From NCBI GenBank assembly GCA_002786065.1, contig NHNY01000025.1, positions 124,001 through 188,000 of the forward strand: a stretch of 64,000 nucleotides of DNA, read 5' to 3'. Shown piece after piece: positions 42,616 to 52,871 of the stretch (positions within the stretch are counted from its first letter, which is position 1; the number at the start of each line of letters is the position of its first letter). The notes beneath the pieces are model-generated. The model had not been told where the DNA came from, did no database searches, and saw only the letters and a list, made by a program, of their open reading frames with translations. This DNA is from Microcyclospora pomicola. Its lineage: Eukaryota > Ascomycota > Dothideomycetes > Capnodiales. Made by a program: the position numbers and the translations under genes.

Positions 42616-44095
42616 GGCGGCGTGTGATGGCGAGAGAGCATGTACATGTAATGCTGTACTGCACATATAGGCGTCGGGGCATTGGGCCGTTCCATCCTGT
42701 TCATGCACGCCATGGATCAATCCGTGCTCCCAACTGCTATGATCCGTGCCAAGACACGGGCTGACAACGACGAAGCTGTCATCAACTAAAACCTCACCTT
42801 TGTCTGTTGTCAACCCGGGCTTCTGGACCTTACCCCGTCTGGTCTTACATGTGGCACAGCGCTAGCATGGGCGAATACCTTATGCTTTGAAGCGAGCCTA
42901 TGGGTTCTCTGCGGCGGTCGCATTGCGCTCCTGGGGGATCAAGACCCTGGCTCGGGCTGGGACAGCTTCCAATGCCGGCGGCGTTAGCCAACATTATTCT
43001 GGCCAAGCTCGGCCACGATAGCTGATGGAAGTACTCCGTACCATGTGCGATGCAACCCCATTCGACAGGACGGGCATTTGCTGATATGCCGATACTGCTT
43101 CGGATCATTGGATGCGTCATGCAGGAGCATGTACGGGAGTTCGATGTGGCATGTCTGGACATATCATGACTAAAAGATAACTGTTTGGGTTCAGGACATG
43201 AACCGCAGCTATCAAGCTGTTACGATACGACTGGTACAATACACTTGCTTTGCAGGTCACACAGGCTATCCAGCTGAGTGATGTCCCTCGTGTCCCGCCA
43301 TCCGGGTATATATAGTCCATACGGCCGTGAGACCGACGACTATCTTGTCCATGATGCTTGTATGAGGTACGCAGCTGAGCGGTATCGCGAGCAAGCATTC
43401 GTCGAATCCTGCCAACGTAACACAGCAACTGCACCCTGCTGGGTCTTATTCAATGATAGATTGCCCAAGTTTAAAGCGATAGTGATTGGAGAAGTCCTTG
43501 GCACTTGGTCCATCAAGCTAGCTCTAGCTCTTCGATCCGACCCAGCACCCAGGTGGCCACCGTGATATCGTCACTTCGACCGACGGATACCGCTCGCCAC
43601 TACACACCGCCGCGCCTCGTGAGCTCGTGAACGATCGGTTGCACGCGGCGCCAGCGCTACCATCAAGTTTATCAGCATAGCGCTTTCGCCTTATGCGTAT
43701 CCAGTGGCTCATTCGTAATCGGCATCCCGATCGGTCCGGCCCCAGGAATCCGGCTTCACGCTGGGCCAAGAGCTTGCGCCTGAAAGCGACTAGAGTCTGT
43801 CCTCGCATGCTTACATTGTGGGTTTTAGACAAAGGCTACCATGGCCGCGAGGAGTCATCACCGGTGCCGTAGAGCGGTAAGCCGTAGGCCGGCCGCCATC
43901 GCTTGATCCCACCCCAACAGTGCTCATACCTGCTCCCCCTTGCATTGAATATATACATATCACCCACACCTGGCTTGTTCGTATGCAGGGAAGCATCGAG
44001 GCCTGCAGAGTTACTTCCAGGTCGTTAGATGCATTCATGAGTCCTCGCAGAAGCACACCTACCTCAGCATAATCCTATCTTGGAAAAGCGGTCAC
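42616..44095. other. 1.5-kb divergent region
   Basis: Between the AP endonuclease and aminotransferase start codons. TATA-like strings occur near 43305 (TATATATAG) and 43948 (ATATATAC). No gene, repeat or RNA is recognised. Confidence 0.5.
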
Positions 44096-45741
44096 ATGGC
44101 TCCCAGTGCAACAACACTCGCGCAGAGTGGCGGCGTGGCCAAGCTCGCGGACGACAGCGGACTCGATCATGGCAACTACGCGCCGTCGAGTGTGATGTAC
44201 CGATCTCTTCGCTCAGATCCCCCGATGGTAGCATCGGGACAGGGGAATTATCTTCACCTGACTAAGGGGCAACGGATCTTTGATGCGACTGGAGGTGCGG
44301 CAGTCGCTTGCCTCGGCCATGGCAACAAGAGGTGAGAGCCACGAGATCTCAAGCAGTGTCTCTCGATTGACGTGGAACAGAGTACAGGAAGCCATGTACG
44401 AACAGCTCGGCCAAATATGCTACTGCCCATCGGCCTTCTACACCTCGCCTGCCGCCGAAGAACTTGCCAAACTTCTCATTGACAGCACAAACGGAGAGCT
44501 GAAGCGAGTCTTGCTAGTCAACAGTGGCAGTGAGGCCATGGAAGCTGCCCTGAAACTCGCTCGACAGTACCATCTGGAGAAGACCCCGGCTGAGCCATCC
44601 AGGACCCATTTCATAGCTCGTCAACAAAGCTACCATGGCACTACTCTGGGGGCCCTATCAGTAGGTGGTCACACTATTCGACGAGCCATGTTCGAGCCGC
44701 TCCTCAACCTCAACTCCAGCCGTGTCAGTCCTTGTTTTGCTTACCGTGGCCAGTACCCTGGCGAGGACGAGTCGGACTACGTCGCCCGCTTGGAGGAGGA
44801 GCTCGACGCGGAGTTCAGGTCTGTGGGTCCTTCGAATGTGGCGGCCTTCATCGCCGAGCCGGTGGTCGGTGCCGCCTTGGGATGTGTGCCGGCCGTCAAT
44901 GGCTACTTTCAAGCCGTGAGACAAGTCTGCGACAAGTACGGTGCGCTTCTGATCCTCGACGAGGTCATGTGTGGAACCGGACGTATCGGACCAGAGCCCA
45001 CAGCCAAGTATCCCAAGCCATTACACGCGTGGCAGGATCCATTAATCGGCGTCACCCCCGATATCATGACTCTAGGTAAAGGTCTCGGAGGAGGTTTCCA
45101 ACCCGTGGCAGCCACCCTCGCCGGCGAGCGAGTAATACAAGCCCTGGAACGTGGCACCGGCGCCTTCAGCCACGGCCAAACATACCAAGCAATGCCACTC
45201 GCCTGCCGCGCGGCATTAGAAGTCCAGCGGATCATCGCCGACGAGGATCTCATCGCCAACGTGCGCCAGCAAGGCGTGCTCCTCGGCCGCTTGCTGCAAG
45301 AGCGACTCGGCTCTCACGGCGCCGTCGGCGACATCCGCGGCCGCGGCCTGTTTTGGGGCATCGAGTTCGTCGCCGACAAGACGTCCAAAGAGCCTTTCGA
45401 GGCCGCCGACGCGGTCGCACAGCGCGTCCACGAACTCGGTAAGTCGCACAGCTGACACACTCCTCCTGACCCCTGCCGTTCCCCACTCCCCATGTTTCCG
45501 ATCATGTCGCTAACCGCCCGTCGGGGGTAATGATGCAGGCATGTCCGAGCCCTACAACATCCAACTGTACCACGGCACCGGCACGGCGGACGGCTGGCGC
45601 GGCGACCACATCCTGATCGCGCCGGCGTACAACGTCACGGAGCTCGACATCCGCAAGATCGTCGACGCGACGACGCTCGTCATCCGACATTTCTTCGAGC
45701 AGGCGTATGGCGCGCGCTACAGCTGTGCGCGCAAGGAGTGA
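44096..45741 (+). CDS. Class III (omega) aminotransferase, PLP-dependent
   Basis: Exons 44096..44331, 44381..45438 and 45539..45741 give 498 residues. It moves an amino group between an omega-amino donor and a keto acid using pyridoxal phosphate. Visible are NSGSEAMEAALKLAR (cofactor phosphate loop), SYHGTTLGALSVGG, LLILDEVMCGTGRIG with the pyridine-binding Asp272, and TLGKGLGGGFQPV with the Schiff-base Lys312. HGQTYQAMPLAC and GDIRGRGLFWGIEFV complete the fold. Introns are 49 and 100 bp. There is no targeting peptide, so it is probably cytosolic. In fungi this subgroup is often an accessory catabolic enzyme; its substrate cannot be told from sequence. No metabolic gene cluster surrounds it. 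Confidence 0.92.
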
Positions 45742-46516
45742 GTGTAGCGAGGGCCGGATCATGTCTGGCGGTGACGCGAGGACTGCGAGTATGGTCTTGA
45801 GGATTGACGTGAAGTCGCTGAGCGAAGGGTTGCGGTCAACGTGATAGAGTGGGAGATGGCGAGACGACACAAGATAGACTAATGATGGCGAGGAAGGATG
45901 TGATCTGACGAGAAACGGCATGGAACGCAATGCAGGGTAGATTGTACATGGCACAGAGGAAGGCCGCTCAGAGCTGGTTACTTTCCATTTCCAGCAGTGA
46001 TAACAGAATAGGTTTATCGACGGACCATTTCAAGATTGTAAGGCTGGAGGCGCAGCATTGAAGCACATTGACCTTCTGGACTCTTCGCTTAGAACTATCG
46101 AGAGCTGCATGAACATGGTCTGGACACGAGTATGGAAGAGGGGGAGCTTGGAAGAGTGGTTGTAGCACGGTTATGCTACGAAAGCGTAGACGCAGTGGCA
46201 AAGCCTGATCGTCCAACTTTGAAGATGCACATCGGTCTCCTATTCGATGCTTGCTTCGACACTAGGTATCTTCAATGCCGCACCTCATGTGCGGTGAACG
46301 GGCGGAGAGATAGTCTGGACCGCGTCGCCGTAGAATCGACATTATCAGCCCACCAAGGCTTGCGGATGCCTCTGTACAGATATCGACATCTGGTCGAGTG
46401 TATCTGGACCTCGAGCCTCTTCTCTATGGGCAGTAGCGCTCACATACGCAGATTGCGTGGTGGGGATGAATAACCGACGCATGCATTGCTCGGTACAATG
46501 GGAGCCCCTCTCCATC
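45742..46516. other. Convergent 3' flanks
   Basis: 775 bp between the converging aminotransferase and SEC65 genes, no gene seen. Confidence 0.5.
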
Positions 46517-47585
46517 TCACTTCTTCTTCTTATCCTTGACCTTCTTCTGTGTCTGTCCACTCGGCGCTCCACCGCCACCGCCGCCGCCCGCACCTCCCAT
46601 CAAGCCCGCCAGCCCCTCCATGCCCGGCGGCATCTGGCCACCCATCTGATCCATCATGTCTTTCATGAAGTTGTCGCTGACGCCGCCGCCCGACATTGCG
46701 GGGGAGTGGAGGGGCAATATGGTGCCCATCTTGAAGCCGCGGGGGATGGCGGGAGGGATGATCTTGTTGTCCTTGGGCAGCGGCATGCCTTGTATCCGTA
46801 ACCGCATGGGTGAATCTTCGGTGGTGGGGTGGGCTTTGAGGTAGGCGGAAACGAGGGTGTACAGATGGTGTTCTATCGAGAAGTCAGCCTTTGGTGTTCG
46901 TAGGGTTACCTCAACACCGAGGCGTGGTAGTCCACGTTGCGCAAATGATCCTCATCGAAGGACATCCTCGAGCTGGATGATAAACTTACTGTTGTGGATC
47001 TGAGGGTTGACAGCCTTGCCGTCCTTCTTCACCAACACCTTGATCCGCCCTGGATTGGCCCAGTCCTTCGGATGTGTCTTGACCGGCTCCAACACCACCT
47101 GAAACGGCACATTATGCTCCCTTCCAATATACTGCAGTGCATCCACAATGTCCCTCGCCAGCGGGTTGGGCACTGCGTTCTCCTTCTTCACCCGCCGCCC
47201 GTCTTCCCTGCTTCGTGTGCTGTCGAAGTAAACCGGGTACAAACATTGGAAGTCCTTGCTCTTCTGCTGCGCTTGGCGCTCGATCCGTTCCTGCTCGGCG
47301 GCGGACTGCTGATGTGGTTGTTGACCGAGCATGGCTTGGAGTGCGGCCGCGTCCATTTGTGAGCCGGCGGCGGCAGCAGGTATGCTGCTCTTTGATCCGG
47401 CCGCTTGCAGGACGTTCTGCTGTGGTCGTGCAAAGTCGAAGGCATCGTCGAGCTCGACCTCGTCTGTATGGGCATGTCAATGAGATGGTCTGAAGCAGTG
47501 TCTGCTAGCTAGAGAGGTGTGACAGACCAGGATCATCAGCGAAGTCATCGTCGTCGCTGACCTCTTCTATCCGTGGATTTGACAT
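46517..47585 (-). CDS. SEC65: Signal recognition particle subunit SRP19 (Sec65)
   Basis: Exons complement(46517..46872, 46990..47463, 47528..47585) give 295 residues. Sec65 binds SRP RNA and lets SRP54 join, for co-translational targeting to the ER. The first exon encodes MSNPRIEEVSDDDDFADDP. Its GTCTGT donor joins to DEVELDDAFDF. The SRP19 fold is FQCLYPVYFDSTRSREDGRR, then NPLARDIVDALQY and HPKDWANPGRIKVLVKKDG. The second intron (117 bp) leads to KHHLYTLVSAYLKAHPTTED. The C-terminus is a Gly/Met-rich linker and a lysine tail (KKVKDKKKK), the usual RNA-binding end. The fungal protein is longer than human SRP19 (144 residues), as expected. Confidence 0.94.
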
Positions 47586-49408
47586 GATGTTATGTGTGGT
47601 TTGGACAGCACTGGAAGCGCAACCAATATGTATATCTATAAACGTCTCGACATGCTTCTGGACATCGAAGGTGGGGATCGTGGGGAAGCCCGCGATGGTG
47701 CCAAGCCTTCACCATTCCAGGCCATGCCAGCGCCAGGATACATGGCGACGGTCATTGTAGACACAGTGACTGATATGTACTCGGAAAGACATTTAAGAAT
47801 CATCTTGACTTAGTGCTGCCTCATGGGCCGATACTGAGGCTATCCGCCAAAGTCTAGAGGTTGCATGCTCTCACCTACGTAGTCTAACTTACGAGGGGAA
47901 CAGATATACAGTATTCCGTGTGTGAGATGAACAGCCCAACAGAGAATACCATGTGTCGGTTCAAGGCAGCTGCCTTTGGATCGTTGAAGGAGTGAGATCG
48001 GTTTTGCTCCAACCTCTACAAAGCGTGCTGCAGCCCCTGGTGGCGGATCTGCCAGGGACTACAAGTACTCAAGGATTCGACACGCCATGAAGCTCGCAAG
48101 GCCTTGAGCAACAATAACTCAGCATGTGTTGCTGTTGCCCATCTTCACACTACTTCATGTCAAGCTCATGAACCACGTATGCCGCAACAAAAGCATTGTC
48201 CTAGTGATGTATTCGGCCAGGCGTGAGGACTCGAGACAGTTTCAGCACATGGTTCAGACACACCACGGGGCCATGATCACGAACGACCCTGCTTAAAGAT
48301 GCAGTCATCGAGAGGCAGCGTGATAAAGTCTGAAACATATGGTCGTCCGGCAGATGAGGTGAAACAGGCAGTCTGGCGAGTTCCTTGCAGTGATTGTTGC
48401 CGTGGCAGTATCGGTTGAACGGGAGACTTTCGTCAGGTACATTGAAGTACTGGCGCTGGGCTCGATCCATCGCGACTCGGATGTTGAATGAGTCCTCATA
48501 TGTCCGGAGTCGTGTCCATTGCTTGAGCGTGAAGATGGAGCATTATCGGAAGAAGAGGCCAACAGTAGAGAGGCTAGATGTACTGCGTGTAGTGCTGCTC
48601 GTTGGTAGAAATGCGGTAGAACTACGTTACTCTGGTTAGATGCAGGAATTGTCGCGCATTCAATCTTGTGTCAGGGCGGGTGATGACCAAGAATGGCCTC
48701 CATGATTACACCAGATCGTGGCCAGATGTGTGAAGGTGAAGTTCACGATTGTCTTTGCTTATGATTGTCCCAGTCTCTCCTGTCATTCACATACTCGGTG
48801 ATTGTTATTGTCGAGGCTGCCGGGGAAATAGAAGTAGAGGAGTGCAGCATCATCACACTACCCCATCGCTACCACACATCCGAACCCGGGACTGATCAAC
48901 GACGCTTCTGCTCGTGACTTGACCTCCAAAACTCGTCTTCGCCCTCGACCACCACTACACCTCTCCTCCAGGAGAATCTCATCCCTCTGCAGCACCCTTC
49001 TGCTTTCTTGCAGCCAATTCATCCTCGCTCATCCGTCTCGAATGCCGTCAATCTAGCCATCCGACCGGACGAGCACCACCGATCCAAATTCGCTGCATGT
49101 TGAGCGACACCTCGGGTCTGCTTCACCACCACTGAATCTCTCGCACACAAGCCCGCCTCCTTCTGCAAGTTCCTGCACCGCCTTCCTCGACGAGCAAGTC
49201 CAGGAAGCAGTACTGGCTCTTGTAGCAGCATACCGATCCGACGGAACTCCGCCCGGCGGCGTGTGAAGATCGTGGGCGCTTCAGACAGCGAATCACGCCT
49301 GTGGCAGTGTTCGGCTCTCTCGACCTCAAGTCTTAATCACTATATTACTTCTAGAACCACCGCACTGCTCGGTGAAGTCACCACGGTCCTGATGCTCTGA
49401 TCACAGTC
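47586..49408. other. 1.8-kb divergent region
   Basis: Lies between the start codons of SEC65 and the LAMMER kinase. The last 500 bp is C-rich and probably a long kinase leader. No gene recognised. Confidence 0.5.
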
Positions 49409-51785
49409 ATGTCGACACCTCAGACGCTCCACCAAGCGGCTCCACCGCATTTGGATCACAGGCATCTGCATCACTTGCCTTCACCTCAAGATCGCTACTT
49501 GCCTCCGCCTCGACCAAGCAGCAACCTCAGTAACAGCCACTACCAGAGCAGCATACCCGCAAGACCTTCCAGCAACCTCTCGAACCACCAACTACCTCCT
49601 CCACGGCTGCCAAGCGATATTGGCCACGCTGCCCCACTGCCGCCAGCAAGAGGTGACCACGACGCTTATACCAACGGATACCTTCCTCAACAGCTTGCTC
49701 ACCCACAATCATATCCTCCTCCGGCACGAGCAAGTAGCAGGCCCAGTCAAACCCAGCGAACCTTGCCGCTGCCTCCAGCGTCTTCAACGTCACGTGCGCA
49801 AATCTCCAGCACACCACAAATGCCTGCAACCCACGCGAACGGGTCCTTGTCAGTGGACGCAAGCAGCAATAAGAAGGACAAGCCAGTCGATTGGGTCGCC
49901 TACTTTGGAGGAAAACCGCCAACCGAGATCATCACTATTCACGATGACGATAGTCCTGCGCCGCACTCAGAAACTGCACGTCCGCCACCCTCCACCACCA
50001 CCAATGGCACTTCCACTTCACACCACGTTGACAAGAGGCGGCGCATCAATGGCACAGGTAACGAAGCACCGACATACAGCACGACGAACACCCCATATTC
50101 ATATACGAATGGCACATCTACCGAAAGTCTACAGACCAACACTGCAGCTACCTCGTTGGCCTCGCAAACCAGTAGTGTAGGCAAGCTTGACAACACTCAG
50201 ATTGGTCAAAAGCGCAAGCGTACCACGCGGACTTCGGAGCAGGAGCGCAAGAAGTTGGAAAGTGAGAGATCCGGCCACCGAGGCTACCTGGCTCAATACG
50301 TCGAATACATCCCACCGCCCAAGCAATACAAGAAGCAAAGAGATGTGCCGGTGCCGGCTATCCCTGATGTATGGTTTCTCCAGATGGTGTGATTGGGAGG
50401 ATATGTTACTGACTTGGCATTGTGTAGCGTCACAAGACTACTGACAAAGTCGACGATGCAGATGGTCACTACATTGTGCACGAGAACAGCCGGTTGGGGG
50501 AGCGGTACACATTGGTGTCGCTGCTCGGGCAAGGTACCTTTGGGAAGGTCGTCCGCGCACTGGACGTGAGGACCCAGAAAGAAGTGGCTGTCAAGATCAT
50601 CCGAGCAGTGCCAAAGGTTCGTCTCTTCATCTTGTTACATTCTGCTTGATACTAATGGGTTCGGCAGTACCGAGATGCCTCTCGAATCGAGCTCCGTGTC
50701 CTTCACACCCTGCGTGCCGCGGACGAGCACAATCGCAATCGATGTATTCAGCTTCGGGATTGCTTCGATTGGCGAGGCCACATCTGCATTGTCACCCCAC
50801 TTTTAGGTCTTTCCGTCTTCGACTTCTTGAAGCAAGGTGGCTTCGTACCTTTCCCAGGGTCTCACATTCAGGCTTTTGCCCGGCAATTGCTAGGCAGCAT
50901 TGCCTTCCTACACGACCTCAATCTTATCCATACCGATCTGAAACCCGAGAACATCCTGCTCTTAAATCACACCTACCAGACATTTACATACAACAGGAAT
51001 ATCCCATCGTCAAGCAGTCTGACACAACGGTCTGCCAAGTTCCGGAGAGTGTTACTCACTCCACAGATCAACTTGATCGATTTTGGCAGTGCAACCTTCG
51101 ATGATGAATATCACAGCTCAGTAGTGAGCACAAGACACTACCGAGCGCCAGAGATTATTCTCGGAGTCGGTGAGTCTCTCTCGATCCTGCCATGAGGTCA
51201 TGCTTTGCTAACGTAACCCCAGGCTGGTCACATCCTATCGATCTGTGGTCTCTAGGCTGTATCCTTGTCGAATGTTGGACGGGTGATGCACTCTTCCAGA
51301 CACATGACTGCTGTGAGCATCTAGCCATGATGGAGGTGAGTTATTCTTTCGTGACGGGTGAGGTGCACAGCGCTGATTGTTCCCAGGCTGTAACGGGGAA
51401 ATCAATCGACAAGTCAATCATACGTGAGGTGACCCGTCCCGCGAAACGAGGCGAACGTAATTCTGCCGCGCGATTCTTTAAAAACGGCCAGCTGTTTTAT
51501 CCCCAAACCGAAACCTCACGGCAGTCCAAGAAATTCGTTCGCGCGATGAGACGTCTCGAGGAGATCATCCCACCCATGAACGGCTTCAACCGCTCATTCC
51601 TGGACCTCCTACGCAAGATCTTCGTCTACGATCCCAAGAAACGCATCACGGCGCGAGAAGCGCTCAAGCATCCCTGGTTTGACGAGCTGGTCGAGGACGA
51701 CGGCACCGAGGCCGGGCGAATACGGGTGGAGCGTGAACGCCAAGCCCGGGAGCGCGAGCAGGAGAAGGCAGTCCGTCGGCGGTGA
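49409..51785 (+). CDS. KNS1: LAMMER (CLK-type) dual-specificity protein kinase
   Basis: Exons 49409..50368, 50428..50616, 50668..51169, 51223..51335 and 51387..51785 give 720 residues. Residues 1-300 are low-complexity Pro/Ser/His sequence with a basic QKRKRTTRTSEQERKK, probably nuclear targeting. The kinase domain (about 340-695) has GQGTFGKVV, AVKII, HTDLKPENIL, DFGSA, HYRAPEIILG and the diagnostic EHLAMME motif. Homologues are yeast Kns1, fission yeast Lkh1 and Aspergillus LkhA, which phosphorylate SR-type splicing factors and act in morphogenesis and stress. The fourth intron (51336-51386) follows the LAMMER motif directly. It is 51 bp long and free of stops in frame, so its retention would insert 17 residues. 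Confidence 0.94.
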
Positions 51786-52574
51786 TCCGAGGCAGCATTC
51801 CCATCATGACTGAGCAAGTGTGACGAAGTTGGAAAGAAACGAGGTGCATTCGGCGCTTGTTTCTCTTCTCGACCGAATCAAGGTTGAAAGGGACGAGAGG
51901 AGCAAATATCATGTTGTCACGTAGCGAGGTGCATCCGGCGCTTGTTTCTCTCTTCCACTGGATCAAGGCTGGTAGAAGGAGGAGCAATATCATGTTATCA
52001 CGTAGCCAGCGATCACGACCTTGACTGTGCAGAACGCCACAGGAAAATCATGAGATCTTCGGACATGACTTTTCCAAACGGTATATTATGGGTTGACATG
52101 ACATGAAAACTTCTAATTTCGAATTCGAATAGAGAGAGTCTTTTTGGACGCGGATGACAAGATAAACTCGTCTCTTCCAGACAAAAACACACAGGTGATC
52201 ATGTGTACACTGCGTCGCTGTTCCTTGTACAATGTATTCGTGTAGAGCAGGCTCGATAGTCACCTACGCGAGACGAAGAAAAGGACTACGTGGATGCAAA
52301 TGTGAATGTGCTTGATTTTGAGAACGAGTCTGTTACTGATCATTATGGAGGAAGAGGAATCGATCGTCCTGCCTACTTGTCTATGACTGTTTCGCTTCAA
52401 TTCTCCGTCCCTACGCCTGATTCACTTCCATCCCGCCTATATTTTGGCTCCACCATCACCATGGATGAACCTGGCATTTCCAACTCACTCGTTCGTTCTC
52501 GAGCTCATTCGTGACCGTCGGAGGGCCGGTCGACTCGACATACCGCTGGCGAGCGTGATCTTGATTTGATATGG
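51786..52574. other. Convergent 3' flanks with tandem duplication
   Basis: No gene in 789 bp between the kinase stop and the next minus-strand ORF. It contains the two-unit direct repeat at 51840-52005. Confidence 0.5.
51840..52005 (+). repeat. Two-copy direct tandem repeat, about 85 bp
   Basis: Unit 1 (51840-51924, 85 bp) and unit 2 (51925-52005, 81 bp) both open CGAGGTGCAT(T/C)CGGCGCTTG and both close with ATCATGTT(G/A)TCACGTAG, with a few small differences between. They sit 55 bp after the kinase stop codon, probably within its 3' untranslated region. Confidence 0.9.
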
Positions 52575-52811
52575 CTAGGTCGGCAGAGCGGCAGCAATCT
52601 TAGCGCGTGGCGGGATGAGGTAGGTCTGGTATGCGACGTTGACATGGTTATGGTGAATGTTCAGCATGTTGCTCTGTAGCGCAATGGAGGGGGCAACTCG
52701 ATCGGTGTACATTCTGTCGAAGTCGACGTGGCCAGGGAGGGACGTGACTTCGATGACAGTGTCGTCGTATCGTGTTATCTCTCTCAACCAATAGAAGCGC
52801 CCTCGTGTCAT
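52575..52811 (-). CDS. Small hypothetical ORF after APC4
   Basis: A 78-codon frame from the ATG at 52811, starting MTRGRFYWLREITRYDDTV. It reads more like protein than the nearby shadow frames (regular mix of charged and aromatic residues, for example LPGHVDFDRMYTDRVAP). It lies 60 bp after the APC4 stop on the same strand. I recognise no family. It could be a small gene, a remnant, or the last exon of an unseen transcript overlapping the APC4 end. Confidence 0.25.
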   Translation of the reverse strand: MTRGRFYWLREITRYDDTVIEVTSLPGHVDFDRMYTDRVAPSIALQSNMLNIHHNHVNVAYQTYLIPPRAKIAAALPT

Positions 52812-52871
52812 GAAGTGCAGGAAGCGCAATTGGCATAAGATACGTAGAGAATGACCTTCAGCTCCACCAGA

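Noticed and set aside
44096-45741. Core of a secondary-metabolite cluster
   Set aside because: The aminotransferase stands alone: no synthase, P450, transporter or cluster regulator lies next to it.
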